The translations under genes and the position numbers were made by a program. Of a stretch of 64,000 nucleotides of DNA, positions 13,201-24,906 are shown one piece after another. The notes under the pieces were generated by a model. It made no database searches. It had not been told where the DNA came from and saw only the letters and a list, made by a program, of their open reading frames with translations. Positions within the stretch are counted from its first letter, which is position 1; each line of letters starts with the position of its first letter. This DNA is from Hydractinia symbiolongicarpus (taxonomy: Eukaryota > Cnidaria > Hydrozoa > Anthoathecata > Hydractiniidae). The stretch covers positions 4,712,001-4,776,000 of the forward strand of contig NC_079879.1 in assembly GCF_029227915.1 (NCBI RefSeq), in the 5' to 3' direction.

Positions 13201-14718
13201 TTATTACGACTTTTTTTTTAAGTTTTTTTTTTAATTTTGGTTGATTTTTAGTTGATTTAGTTTCATATTAACCGGTTTGTTATGCTTGAAAATTAACTTT
13301 TTTTAAAAGTTCGTTTGTGGAATACAGACATGCGCAGTTGTTTAGTCGATTACAGAGGTCACAACCACGCTGTGTGGGATGTCAGTGCAAGTCCTTTGGG
13401 ATGTTATTTTATGTCTGCATCTTTGGATAAAACGCTGCGCCTGTGGAATACGGAGTACGCGTTTCCGCTACGAATATTTGCAGGTCATAATGAAAGCGTC
13501 GATGTAAGTTGCTTTGTTTTTATTAGCTTAGGTTATAATGTTTATGTTTGACTAGTTAAAATAAAGGACGTAAAAAGCTTAAATAAAGAATCTATTCGCA
13601 TAAAATATGCAGTATTTTTAACAGATATGTGCTTTTCTTCCTTTAAAAAACAATTTTTGGTCCGCTTATAGCTCTTTTCATGACAGGGTAGGGCAGAGAA
13701 GAAGGTGTCACCCTTGATCTATAACTAAGGGGTAATTTTTAAAAAAAAGAATCTAAACTGACGCAAATGGTGCTTATAAAGGCAGTTATCATGGAAAATA
13801 TCAATGGTTTTGATACTTGTTCTGAAACAGCTGAAATAACCGCATCTTGTTTTTTTGTTTTAGAGTGTAGTCTTTCACCCTAATGGAAATTACATTGCTT
13901 CTGGATCTTCAGATAAATCCTGTCGGCTGTGGGATTTACAGACGGGACAATTCGTACGCGTATTTGTTGGACATAAGGTAAAATTTGGTTTATAGTTTAA
14001 TGTATTGCCTTCTGTGTGCACATCTCCTACCACAAATTTAAGGACAAATTTGACGGGTATTAAATTTCACAAATTTAAATTTAATTAAAAGTACTAGTCA
14101 GTGGCACATGAAAAAATCGACGGTTTCGCTATAGACTAGTTGTCAACCCTTGGAAAACCGTCCTTTATATATAACATTCCGTACTTCCGTAACACGATTT
14201 TTTCCTCGCGCACAAAGAGACAGACGGTATACGGCTATTATTAAGGAGCCGCTTAAGATATTCTGTTTTATGAAATATTGTAGATTGAAAATAGAAAGTA
14301 TTTCTGCGAAGGATTTGACAAACATTTTTAGTTTCGATCCATTTTTTGATTCCAGGCACCGATCTACACGTTGGCTTTCACAAAGGATGGAAAATATCTC
14401 GTTTCAGCAGGAGAAGATACGAGCATCTTAGTCTGGGATTTGTCAAATGGACAGCTACTTAATGAAATACATGGCCACACAAAAACTGTTTATAGTTTGG
14501 TCTTTAGTTCGGATAGTACAATGTTGGCGTCCAGCGGTTTAGACTCAACTGTAAAAGTTTGGGAAAGCGAGACTCTACTTAAAAAGAGCGGGAATTTAGT
14601 TTTCAAAAACAGTCATGATGTTATTGGCAGTTATGATTCGAATCTTGCGAACGTAACGAACTTGAAATTTTCTTCTGGTAATTTAATTTTGGCAGCAGGA
14701 GTTGCCAAAGGAAAATAA
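10210..14718 (+). CDS. TAF5L: TAF5-like protein, SAGA/PCAF complex WD40 subunit
   Basis: Scaffold subunit of the SAGA/PCAF histone acetyltransferase coactivator in the nucleus. Inferred exons are 10210-11165, 11709-11827, 12656-12793, 13310-13503, 13864-13977 and 14356-14718. All have GT-AG ends and compatible phases, giving 627 aa (human TAF5L, as I recall, is 589). Residues about 12-35 form a LisH-like helix (RKRTEEVNELVSWYKQQR). Residues about 135-240 are the TAF5 N-terminal helical domain (PIFIHFYLDLIAKPDFPTAQ, then SFYNKFH). Six WD40 repeats run from residue 319 to the end (GHSGSVYQTEF, GHNHAVWDVSASPLGCYFMS, GHNESVDSVVFHPNGNYIAS, APIYTLAFTKDGKYLVSAGE). The C-terminal NLILAAG stretch matches TAF5L better than TAF5. 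An AATAAA (14714-14719) overlaps the stop codon. The start at 10210 is the first ATG of a long exon. TAF5 itself is the main alternative. Confidence 0.93.
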
Positions 14719-16300
14719 ATTATTAAATAATTCTAGTTGTAAATATTATTTATTCATATAAATTTTTATTTGTGTTCATTTATATATTTAAGAAGCTTAC
14801 ATACTTCTCAACTTTATATTTTTAACCTTGTTGTCTAAGGTGAATCAATGATGAACACCGAATCGAAACATCGAAATTCCTGTAACGTCTGCCTTCTGGG
14901 ATTTTTTTTTTTTTTTTGCCTACTTTTCGCGATTTTCTCTTAAAAGTGTTATTTTGCGGAATTCAATATTGCGAATAGGGTGAAAATTTTTACGTCCACC
15001 AGACGTTAAACACCAAGACAAGTTTAAGAAAAAACGATTTTTTAAAAAACGAGCTTTTAAAGTTTGATGAAATAACTGACTACAAAATTCACTTAATTTT
15101 TTCTTAATTTCGTGCTTTAATCTTCTAATGAGCATGTCATGAAAAAAATTGTAATTCGTTGAGTAATATGCTACAACGTTATTCATGATCATCATAGTTA
15201 AGAAGAAGCGGAATTTACATTTTAAGCCGCGTGTTTTTTTTTTTGTAAAGAAGGGTAAGGAGGAATATGGATCACACCTGTTTTGTTGTTGTTGTTGCTC
15301 TTTTCATATACGAATAAGTGTTGACCTTAAATCTTGATCTCTCAAATGGCATGGCTTATTAACTTTGTTTTTCATTGAAAGAAATTCGCGTGTGGTTGTT
15401 GTTGCATTGGGTAACGCTCATTGTCTAAAAAAGGATGTTATGTACACCCCCTCCACCCGCCCTCAAAAAGGAATAGAAAACGGCTATATAATAACGCATG
15501 CTACTTTTGTTCGTCGCCTAAAAATTGTTTCTTCTGTACCAAAAATCCCACAATTATGTAGAACGTAAAGCGTCCTGGGGACAGGGGACAAGGTTGACAT
15601 TTGGTTAAAAAATCTTGCTACACTCGCTTCTTCTTACTTACATCAATTAACATCTTTTCACAGCTTCATAAAAAGCATTGAATAACTGGGCTTGCATATA
15701 ATTTACACGAGCCTGGTTTCTACGTATTTTCTATACCTTTTCTCATGAAGGGGTATGCAATATATTATACCTCTGCCCAAAATTGCATTCAGTTTTTACC
15801 CAAGGAATAGTTGTGTCGCACGGCTTAGCACGGCTTGTTACGACTTGTATAAAATGACAGTTAATTTGAACCAATACTAAAACTTAAGGGTTTCTCTCGG
15901 ACCACTACAAAACGGCTTTTTAAAGCGCGTGGTGGGGGGGGGGGGAGTGATCTTGAGACACAGAGATTTTTGTCGGCGGTTTGGTAGCCTCGCTTGTAAA
16001 TTAATTCTATATCCTGAAAGTATTTGAAAACGTTTAAATGTTAATTAAAGAAAGATTTTATCAGCTGTTTCATTTTTTTAAACCTGTTCGACATATTCGA
16101 GAACATTAGCCCAAATTTTGTTAAAATAGTCACAAAGTGTAACAAAAAGTTCAAAGTTTAAGATTTTCATATTTCGTAAATTTCAAGGCAAAACGATGAC
16201 GTTAGATTTTACAGGACCACATCCACTGGATGCATTTACAAAAGTATGTGGACAAACCTGTTACAAACCGGTATTTTTAGACGTCAAATACGCGTTGTCC
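14719..16300. other. Intergenic region between TAF5L and the ADP/ATP translocase
   Basis: AT-rich, with a run of about 14 G near 15938-15951. Short frames on both strands show no family features. The last few hundred bases upstream of 16310 are presumably promoter. Confidence 0.4.
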
Positions 16301-16309
16301 TGGTGAAGG

Positions 16310-16317
16310 TATAAATA
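16310..16317 (+). promoter_or_regulatory. TATA box of the ADP/ATP translocase gene
   Basis: A perfect TATAAATA lies 107 bp upstream of the translocase ATG. That would place transcription start near 16340-16350 and leave a 5' UTR of about 75-85 nt. It is one of very few well-placed TATA boxes in the window and suits a highly expressed gene. Confidence 0.6.
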
Positions 16318-16423
16318 GTGGTTCCAAAAGTTTACAGCTCATTCTGTACTGAACAGACAACCAGTTCAAAACTACCTCAGAAGCTCAGCAACAGTTAAAT
16401 CAACTTTAAATACATTTCTTAAA

Positions 16424-17549
16424 ATGGGTGAACAAAAATTCAAACTTGGATTCGCTGAAAATTTTGTGTTAAGTGGCGTAGCTGCTGCAGTGTCAAAGAC
16501 TGCTGCTGCACCAATCGAGCGTGTGAAGCTTTTGATACAGAATCAAAATGAAATGATTAAACAAGGAACTCTATCTGAACCCTACAAAGGCGTAGTGGAC
16601 TGCACTGTGAAGACTTTTCGGACGGAAGGTATGTTACTTTTTGTTTTACAAACTCAGGTTCGATTTGAGTTCGATTTAAATTCGAATTTACTATGTGCAC
16701 TTTCGAACTTTATGTCGGTGCTTTTCTTTGTTTACATTGTTTTATCAGAGTTTGCATTTTGTTGTCGTTAGCTGCTAGCTATGGATTTATTTTACTTATT
16801 AGTCTGGATATCGTTAAAAATTTATTTAAGGTTTCTACCCGTTTTGGCGAGGAAATTTGGCGAATTGCATTCGTTACTTTCCAACTCAAGCGTTAAACTT
16901 TGCTTTCAAGGACAAAATAAAGGTGATATTCAAACAAAACAAAAATGATGGCTACCTTGTCAATTTTGGCAAAAATATAGCTGCCGGAGGTGTAGCAGGC
17001 GCCATGTCTTTATGTTTTGTCTATTCGTTGGATTACGCTCGTACTAAGCTGGCAAACGACTTGAAATCCACTGGAAAAGGTGGGGAGCGTCAATACAACG
17101 GTCTAGTTGACGTTTACCGCAAGACATTGCAGACAGATGGTATCGTTGGATTGTACCGTGGCTTCGTTATCTCATGTGTTGGAATTATTGCATACAGAGG
17201 ATGTTACTTTGGTTTCTATGACACACTAAAACCAATCCTTCTTGGAGATGATGCTTCGCTTGCATTATCCTTTGTCCTTGGGTATGGTGTCACAGTAACC
17301 TCTGGACTTATTTCCTACCCTGTTGATACGATCCGAAGACGCATGATGATGACATCTGGACAAGCTGTCAAGTACAAAGGGTCGATTGATTGCACAGTTC
17401 AAATCTTGAAGAGTGAAGGTGTTATGTCATTGTTCAAAGGAGCTGGGGCTAATATTTTGCGTGGTGTTGCTGGTGCTGGTGTTCTTGCTGGGTTTGACAA
17501 ATTTAAAGAGGTTTACATCATCATGCGCAAAAAGCAAGCTGGGCTTTAA
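16424..17549 (+). CDS. SLC25A4/5/6-like: ADP/ATP translocase (mitochondrial carrier SLC25 family)
   Basis: Exchanges cytosolic ADP for matrix ATP across the inner mitochondrial membrane. Exons 16424-16628 and 16831-17549 (phase 1 junction inside the [10 protein letters not shown] segment) give 307 aa, the usual length. Three carrier repeats are visible, each opening with a Px[DE]xx[KR]-type motif: PIERVK (about residue 31), SLDYAR in the second repeat and PVDTIRRR in the third. The nucleotide-carrier signature RRRMMM is intact. In the second motif, the usual Pro is Ser (VYSLDYAR), a variant I recall from fungal carriers too. The 5' UTR follows a TATA box, and an AATAAA sits 9 nt after the stop. 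Which vertebrate paralogue (ANT1-4) corresponds cannot be said; a single ancestral-type gene is likely. Confidence 0.96.
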
Positions 17550-17557
17550 ATTCTTAT

Positions 17558-17563
17558 AATAAA
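17558..17563 (+). terminator. Polyadenylation signal of the ADP/ATP translocase
   Basis: A canonical AATAAA begins 9 nt after the translocase stop codon and is followed by a TTTCTTGTATATTTTA-type T-rich stretch. Confidence 0.6.
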
Positions 17564-17599
17564 AGTATATAAAAGATTACTTTCTTGTATATTTTAATA

Positions 17600-20500
17600 T
17601 ATTTATGAAAAACTATAAATAATAATGCGAGATTATTTCCCTGGTTTTATTTCTTAGTTTTTACAATTCTGTTCTTTGTCAAACATTCTTGTTTTAAAGT
17701 CTTTCTGTCATAAAAGATAATACTTTGCAAATTTTATATATGTAGTATAAGTTATATTATATATGTGTACGATTTTTACTTTTCATTTTTTGACATTTTT
17801 ATATTCAGATAAAAACATTTGTCTATACATCCCTATTTTCAACTTACGAGACAAAATACGAGGAATTAACGCTTATCATCTTCTCGGTATAGTAATTATC
17901 CATTACAATAAAATCTTCCTTATTTTTCAGATTTTTGATAAAACAGACCTCTCTGCTTAACTTCTAAAATATTTGCCGATCCCAGACTGTCAAATTTGTA
18001 ATTAGAAAATACGATACGATATTTAGTGACACATTCATTTATGTTGTTTTTTCAAAGAAGAATATAACTTAAGGGATTTTTTTAGATAGATATTTTGCTG
18101 TTATATAAATGTTACAGGTTTTAATTTCTTTAAATATTTACAAAAAAGGGATGGAGCAAAAGGAAGGCACAAGTTGCCTTATCACCAAGCCCCGTTTTTA
18201 AACAAAAAAGAGAGGGGGTTAAAATAATATTAAAATAGATATCAAATATAGTAAAGAAATATGTTAACTATACAAAAGCCTATATATGAGTGTGTCTCTA
18301 AAAATATTTATAAATGTCTATAAGTTCTGTCGTTAATAATTTTGTTTTTGTATTTTTCTTAAAAAAATAAGAGTTTTGTTTGTTTTAATTGTATCAGATA
18401 AAAAGGTATTCCAAAGGTATGGTCCCCTATGTCTAATTGAAAATGTGCTAGATTTTAATAAAATTGTTGGTACTTCATAATTATTTTTTGAAAGTCTGGT
18501 ATTATATTTATGTTATATTGAACTAAATTGAGTAGTTAACAATTTTAGTGTTACGCGTTTTGTTTTTATCTTATACATAAAAAGGAAAACTTGATGTATA
18601 TATAATTGATAGACGTTCAAAGCCCCAATTTGAAGAAATAGGTGTTGCGTTGGTGCATGTTACATTATGTTTTTTTTTTAATTTATTTACATTATTGCTT
18701 GCACAACATATGTTACAATATGATAAGTAGCTGTGTATGAAAGAAAAATCCTGTCCGGGGTTTTCCGAACATATTATGACCGGGGGGCAGATTCCGCCGA
18801 ATTTTTACATTCTGTCCGAAGTTTCTAAAAGCAACATAAAATTTATTTAACATATCTTCCGGTTTTTATGTGGATGGCATGAAAAGTTGCCAAAAATTGC
18901 GCGAAAATCCGGGTTTTTTTTCGATTTTCAGGTAAAATCCGAAAACATCGGAAAATCGGAATAATCACGTATCCAAAACATGGGAAATAATTATCCTTGA
19001 TGAAACAAAGTTGTGTTGTACGTTTCAAGTTCTAAGGATAATCCTAACAAGAGTTATTATATTTTCCCCGTTATAAGGGTTTCATAGAGATTTTTAGGGG
19101 TAGTTTCGAGTAATAGCCAATATCAAAGCCTCTGAAAGGCATGGGACTTAAAAATTTGGTATGCAGGTGTCTAATAGATATATATTGAAACTCAGTAAGA
19201 ATTGTAGCCATGCAGCATAGCGTTAAGGAGTTATTAAGAAAAAACAGTCAAGGGGGGGGGGAGTGAATATTGTCGAATTTTCTGATTTTTTATTAGTTTC
19301 GCGAAAATTAGTTCCTACATAAATCATTGGATTATTATTATTATTACTATAATTATTATCGTTTATTTTTTATTTATTTATCTATTTATTTATTTATTTT
19401 AAAGAACAATTTGACCTCTTATTTTGTATTTCTTACAGAAAAAGCTCCTTTTCGCGAAATTTACGAAAACTTATTCTCTTATATGACGACACAAACTTGA
19501 CAGGTGTGTACGTTTTAAATGTGATGACACATTTTTCAATTTTGTTTTCTTTTGTTTTTAAGCAACTCTATTTTCTCATTTTAGCTTTATTTGCTTACAA
19601 CAAACTTTTTGTTTGAGTCTTGAAGTTGCTAAGAAGTTGTAATCACAACATCAAAATTTTACACGATTTTAGTTTTATCATTTGCCATTTTAATGTCATT
19701 TTTATTAGAAAATAAAAAAAAAAGTTACAGGTTGTTTCTTCAGCTGCTTCAATTCCCAAATTTTCAGTCTGACAAGTATCTTGACGGTTGCGCTTTTTGG
19801 GCCGAATTTGCGACTCAGCCCTGAAATTATTTAAAAAAACGTATGGAAACACTGAGATATTTCAAATGTGCGTCGGGATTCATGTAATAATCGAGTCAAA
19901 AAAAGAAAAAGAATTATATCTTTCTTCAATTACCGGAACGATTATCATTTCGATAATACAATTAACACATATTAACTCGGATCTCCAAGCTACAAGGTAC
20001 TGAGGGAATGTTCGAGTTGAACAAAGGTTCTGTTAAGTTGAATTTAGTCTAAAATGAGACTATAGTTCGAGTTAAAGCGATTGTTTTCAAGAGGAGGAAC
20101 AACAGTTGCCTGGAAAGATTGGCGATGAAAAAGGCATGCATGTCCCTTTTAAATTTTTAAAGTAAATTGAAGTTTTCCGTGACAGACAACATTATCTACC
20201 TATGATACATTAAGAGTTATAAAACTAAAAAATTAAAATCTGACTATCTATAGTAAAGAGTACCAGAGACAAAAAAATGGGTCGAGTTAAACGGAGTTAT
20301 TTATAAGAAAGTATTAACGAAAGTTCAAGAGACCCTAGAAAATGGTTCACGTGAATAATAGTTCGAGTTACCCGTTAGGCGCAAGATAAAGATAGCAGAG
20401 GCAAACTTCATCCATATTTCAAGCTTTTGCTGTAAAACACGGTAATAATAGGAAAGAATAATTAAGGGGAATAAATTTTCGTATTCGGGAGGCATAAGAT

Positions 20501-21639
20501 TGCCAAAATTTCTGATATGTTTCTAACTGATACAGTTTCCAAAATGTTACAAATGGTTTTTAATACAATTCTTCAGGAAATAACATATATTATCAACCTT
20601 AAAAAATATATAATATCAAATTGTTATCAAAATTTCTACAACATTTAAAATTTGACGTCATATGTATAATTTAGTGAGATTTTGCATGCTTCATTACGTA
20701 GAGTACGTACCTTGTTTGATTGATATACAAAGGCCCTAAAAACTCAGACTTTCAGACGTTTTAGAAGTTAACCCAGAATGATGTTTGAGTGATCGAGTAT
20801 ATTTGCGAGTTAAAAATGTATACAAAATATTATTCATAGTGTGTTTTACTCTTAAATAACTCGATAGTTATTTTTGTTTTCGATCAATTTAATTTCAGTA
20901 GTCCGTTCTCTCGACACAAAAAGTTTTCTCAATTCAATCAACTAAGTAAAAGCTGATCTTTCGATGATCAAAGTTTTTCTATTAGTTCATTATAAAATTA
21001 TAAACATTTAACAAAGCGCTAACAGCATGGGTAGGAAGAAAACAAAGACACGAGACTGTGTAGAAATTACTATTTCTTAGAAAAGAAGCAATTTACGAAA
21101 ATTATTGTAACTATTTCCTCTAGTTCGGGAAAGAATTATTGAAAAAACATTTTGTCAACTCGTAAAATAAAAATACGTTAGATGCGGGCACATCAAAGGA
21201 TATAAGAAATGAAAAAAATTGAAAAAGGTCTACATTTTCTTAGTGTCTTGTAGCAATGCAATGGACATGTGCTGAATGACAGTTACTCAATCAGAAGCTA
21301 AATATTTGACAATTTGTTTAAGATAAGTATTCGGAACGCGGAGACGAATTATTCAAAACTCGGAGACGTCATAGAAAGATATACAACGCACGACAAAACT
21401 CGCATAAGAAAACAGCAAATACCATAAAATATTTAAAACTTTAAAATGCGAATTATTATAAGGGAGTCTGTCACCATTTTCACCTTACATCATTAAAATA
21501 AATATTTCTTTGCTTGTTTTTTTTCTGTTTTTTTAGGTTTATCACAAAACCTACATGAGCTCTGTTTCAAAAATTTCTCCCGCATAAATTTGTAATGCCA
21601 ACATTTTCGCCACGACAACGTCATCATAACAAAAATTTT
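17600..21639. other. Long non-genic stretch
   Basis: No supported gene was found in about 4 kb. Visible items are a run of about 9 G near 19252, an ATT/TTTA-rich simple repeat (about 19333-19400), and a zone (19990-20880) with several copies of a CGAGTTA-type motif that is probably an old interspersed repeat. The ORFs at 17763-17960 and 19788-20003 lack family features. Confidence 0.4.
19333..19400. repeat. Simple repeat, ATT and TTTA units
   Basis: An imperfect run of ATT trinucleotides passes into TTTA tetranucleotides. It is a microsatellite with no further structure. Confidence 0.7.
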
Positions 21640-24600
21640 TTACGCTTCGACGTTGTCGCTTTCCATTCCGACACAGTCATCGTCAACGTCGGAAAACAAT
21701 TTACTTTCCATTCCGTCGTCGTGTCTCCAAAAGAAAAGTTTTCCTTTTTTATGGAATTGATAGAGTGCAATTAATATTCCCAGTACAAATAACACAATCA
21801 ATGTCACTAAAATGTATACCCATGCATTTCCTTCTTTTGTTTCTTTCTTCTTTTCTTTTATTTGTTGCCATCTCTTACCCAGACTCGCAGATAACACGTG
21901 AATATCACGTGCTGCGTACTCGTGAAGTAATGGCCGATTCTCATTTATATCATTTATGATTTTGTTAGCAAAGTATGTAGCGCTCTTATCAGGGACATTT
22001 GCTGTCGTTTCGCGATCAGTTAAAATAACTTGGACTCTTGTTGGCTTCTTTGGCTCTGTTTTAACAATAATTCTCTCAGTATCGTGTATATCATACTTAA
22101 TGGCTAAAAACATTTTAAATTTGTAAGAAAAATTTATAACCCATGCTTCAGTTTCTGTATTGTAATAATCAAGCTTCGAAGAAAATCTAACATTAAATGT
22201 TATAGCATCGTAATAGACGGCTACTACCGATGTTACAGTTTTGTGACTGACCGGTGTAATTATCGAAACTTCAATCCGGTATACTCCCGTTTCAGGAAAC
22301 GAATATGAAACTACACTTGCTTGTTTACCACCCAGTACAGCACCACCAAATGCCCAAATATAAAATGCTGATTTCAAGTTCTCGATTTTCTTTGACGTGC
22401 CATCCTCCTCAATTGTTTCGAGACTATAGGATGAATCCGTATTCACGATTACAGGATCGTTGTAGTGTATGTATGGATCTTTCATAAAGAATTCGTCAAG
22501 AATAACAATATCAACGCTAACTGAATTGTTCCCAGCGCTGTTAACTGCATAAAGCGTCACTTTGTAATGACCATGACGATAAAACACTCTTAATACATCT
22601 TTTACTTGACTATAGTTTCCTTTTCTACCATTTAGACCGTCACCAAAATCCCAGTAATATTGCGTTTTGTAAAATCCTCGAGTCTGAACTATTTTAAATT
22701 GTACCGGAGTCGAAACCGTATTTTGCGTACCAGTTGGGACATCAATCCGAATCAATTCCGGCGGCGCTACCGGACATTTTACTTTTTTTGGATTCAAATC
22801 AATACCTCCTGAACATTTATTACCATTTAACTTTCGAAAACCTTTTGTTTTTAAATAACTGCCGCCCTCTTTACAGCCTGACAAACTTGTAGTGTGATTA
22901 GCATTAATCGGCGTACAACCAAAGCTACCATCTTTGTTTCGAACTTGATTATACAGGGTATCACAATTGTAATCGTTTTTCGTGCACGGACAAGACTTGC
23001 GTGTGAAATGAGTAGTAAATGTAGGACTAATGATACATTTTTTATCAGCATTGCGCCTCTCATTACTAACTGTCTCTCCCATCACACATTTTCCTTTATT
23101 ATGATCAAACCCAAAAAAATCGCTAGTATCACACAGTCTGTGAAAATAAGATGAGAAATCGAAGCTCCAAACAACCCAAGTGTTTGCAGGAACATCCAGG
23201 TCCTCTGTTTGATCTTGGAGAAACCCAAACACGTTTATTATTAAACTTTTTGCTGTCGAGTCAGTAATGATAGCTGAAATTCGAGAATAAAGCTTAGTAA
23301 AAGGGACAGTGATCCAAGTATCAGCATAATCCAAAGTAAACTTTACATCGTGATCTATAGTAAATGTTAAAGGTGTGGCAGCAATCATCCCCCCATGGTT
23401 CAATATTGCGTAACCATTGGAAGTGTCAAGTGATCTTGTCCAATAATGGCCACCATCAACTGATATAAAAACTTGATGCCGGTTATTAATTTCACGGTTC
23501 ATTTCATTCAAATTTCCAATATAACCCTGCGCTATGATGATTCCTGGTGCACTATCTTTACTCAATAGCGGTGCGGTATAATCACTATAGTAACTGTCAA
23601 TTTTAATGTACAGTATCAAATCACAGTGCTTCTTACACGAAAATTTCTGTTTTAAATTATATGTAAGATAATCCCACGCATGACCCTTATCAAACGTGAT
23701 CAAAGTCCCATTTCCTTTCTTATTAATGATGTAAGTACCCCTCAATCCTTTTACTTGGTAGAAGTCAATTTTTGGAACAAATCCTGTCCGTGTCATTTTT
23801 TCAGTCATAATGTTCGTTTGGAGCATGGTCAATAACTCACCAGTGCTGTCAGATATGTACAAAGTTGCTGTCTGGTCAGGATGAATAACACCCAATAAAA
23901 TTTCGTTTTCTTTACTGTTAAATATTACATGATGAAGGTGATTTTTAAATTCCGTTCTTAACTTCATCATAACAAATGGTCCTCTATTTGCCGATACATA
24001 TAATTTCTTGTTCGACGATTCTTGCACAATTATAAATTCCTGGTTGATGTAAAGAGAGAAAGGTTCCAAAAAGTTCTTGTAAGCTTTAATTGTTTTGTTG
24101 TATGGGGTGGAGCTGAGGGCTAGGATAGAGCTGATTTTTAAATTCTCAATCTGTTTTCCCGAAGCAATCTCTATGTGGAGAGTTGTAAGATCTTTATCAT
24201 ACCCAGCTTGGGCCCAAAAATAATTCCGGACGCGTTTTGAGACAAGCTTCCATGTTTGACCGTAATTTTCACTCACATAAAGAGAGTTATCTCCTTTTTG
24301 AGTGCTATCGAACGCTGCAATCAAGTTTTTTAAACTGGGATGAAAATAAATGAAAGTTGGGGAGAACGACACAGAGTGTTTTTTATACGTAATGCCTTCA
24401 TCTTTTGTTGTATAGATAGTACGATTTTTAAAATCTGTTAAAATGATAAATTTTGTATCCAGTGGTGAAAGAAAGATGCTATGAATATGCGCATCCTTAA
24501 ATCTCGTTTCCAAGTTGAACGTTTGTCCGCTGTTGTCCGAGCGATAAAAATTACTCCGACTGTTGCATCCTTTGTTACTCAACTTGTTATAGTTTGTCGT

Positions 24601-24906
24601 GTTTGCGCTATTGCAAGTGATAATAAAAATAACTTTGGATTTCGAGTGTTTCCAAAACACAAAAGCCACGTTATTTGAGTCACTCTTAAAGACATGAGTT
24701 GAAATGTTGACTTTCTTCACAACTTTCCAAGTGTCTCGTTTTGTTCTCACATTTCGAGGTGGCGTAAATCCTTGCTTGATATCTTTACGGTGGAGAACGG
24801 TAACATAATCCCCTTCGGATGTTTCCTCCGCGTCATAAACTCTTTCTAATGAAGAATTAACGCAGCACAAAACCAACAGGACAGACAGAATGTAAACTCT
24901 AACCAT
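21640..24906 (-). CDS. Single-exon VPS10-domain sorting receptor with PKD domain (SorCS/sortilin family)
   Basis: A type I membrane protein of 1088 aa. From the ATG at 24906, residues 1-20 are a signal peptide (MVRVYILSVLLVLCCVNSSL). A propeptide ends at a furin-type RTKR (54-57). The VPS10 ten-bladed propeller covers about 60-600, with Asp-box blades (SDNSGQTF, SENYGQTW, TFDKGHAW, SVDGGHYW), followed by the Cys-rich 10CC module to about 690. A PKD domain (YYWDFGDG) follows near 700-800. The transmembrane helix is about 1028-1049. The 39-residue tail carries an acidic cluster (FSDVDDD) resembling trans-Golgi/endosome sorting signals. VPS10 plus PKD points to SorCS rather than sortilin or SORL1. 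The family sorts proproteins and neurotrophin-type ligands. No intron interrupts 3.27 kb, unlike vertebrate SorCS genes. An in-frame GTG 12 nt upstream is not a likely eukaryotic start. Confidence 0.92.
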   Translation of the reverse strand: MVRVYILSVLLVLCCVNSSLERVYDAEETSEGDYVTVLHRKDIKQGFTPPRNVRTKRDTWKVVKKVNISTHVFKSDSNNVAFVFWKHSKSKVIFIITCNSANTTNYNKLSNKGCNSRSNFYRSDNSGQTFNLETRFKDAHIHSIFLSPLDTKFIILTDFKNRTIYTTKDEGITYKKHSVSFSPTFIYFHPSLKNLIAAFDSTQKGDNSLYVSENYGQTWKLVSKRVRNYFWAQAGYDKDLTTLHIEIASGKQIENLKISSILALSSTPYNKTIKAYKNFLEPFSLYINQEFIIVQESSNKKLYVSANRGPFVMMKLRTEFKNHLHHVIFNSKENEILLGVIHPDQTATLYISDSTGELLTMLQTNIMTEKMTRTGFVPKIDFYQVKGLRGTYIINKKGNGTLITFDKGHAWDYLTYNLKQKFSCKKHCDLILYIKIDSYYSDYTAPLLSKDSAPGIIIAQGYIGNLNEMNREINNRHQVFISVDGGHYWTRSLDTSNGYAILNHGGMIAATPLTFTIDHDVKFTLDYADTWITVPFTKLYSRISAIITDSTAKSLIINVFGFLQDQTEDLDVPANTWVVWSFDFSSYFHRLCDTSDFFGFDHNKGKCVMGETVSNERRNADKKCIISPTFTTHFTRKSCPCTKNDYNCDTLYNQVRNKDGSFGCTPINANHTTSLSGCKEGGSYLKTKGFRKLNGNKCSGGIDLNPKKVKCPVAPPELIRIDVPTGTQNTVSTPVQFKIVQTRGFYKTQYYWDFGDGLNGRKGNYSQVKDVLRVFYRHGHYKVTLYAVNSAGNNSVSVDIVILDEFFMKDPYIHYNDPVIVNTDSSYSLETIEEDGTSKKIENLKSAFYIWAFGGAVLGGKQASVVSYSFPETGVYRIEVSIITPVSHKTVTSVVAVYYDAITFNVRFSSKLDYYNTETEAWVINFSYKFKMFLAIKYDIHDTERIIVKTEPKKPTRVQVILTDRETTANVPDKSATYFANKIINDINENRPLLHEYAARDIHVLSASLGKRWQQIKEKKKETKEGNAWVYILVTLIVLFVLGILIALYQFHKKGKLFFWRHDDGMESKLFSDVDDDCVGMESDNVEA

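Noticed and set aside
14143-14431. Frames on both strands upstream of the last TAF5L exon
   Set aside because: Intronic; the real exon starts at 14356 in another frame, supported by the WD40 match.
22305-24678. Plus-strand and off-frame minus-strand frames within the VPS10 receptor
   Set aside because: Shadows of the 3.3-kb coding exon.
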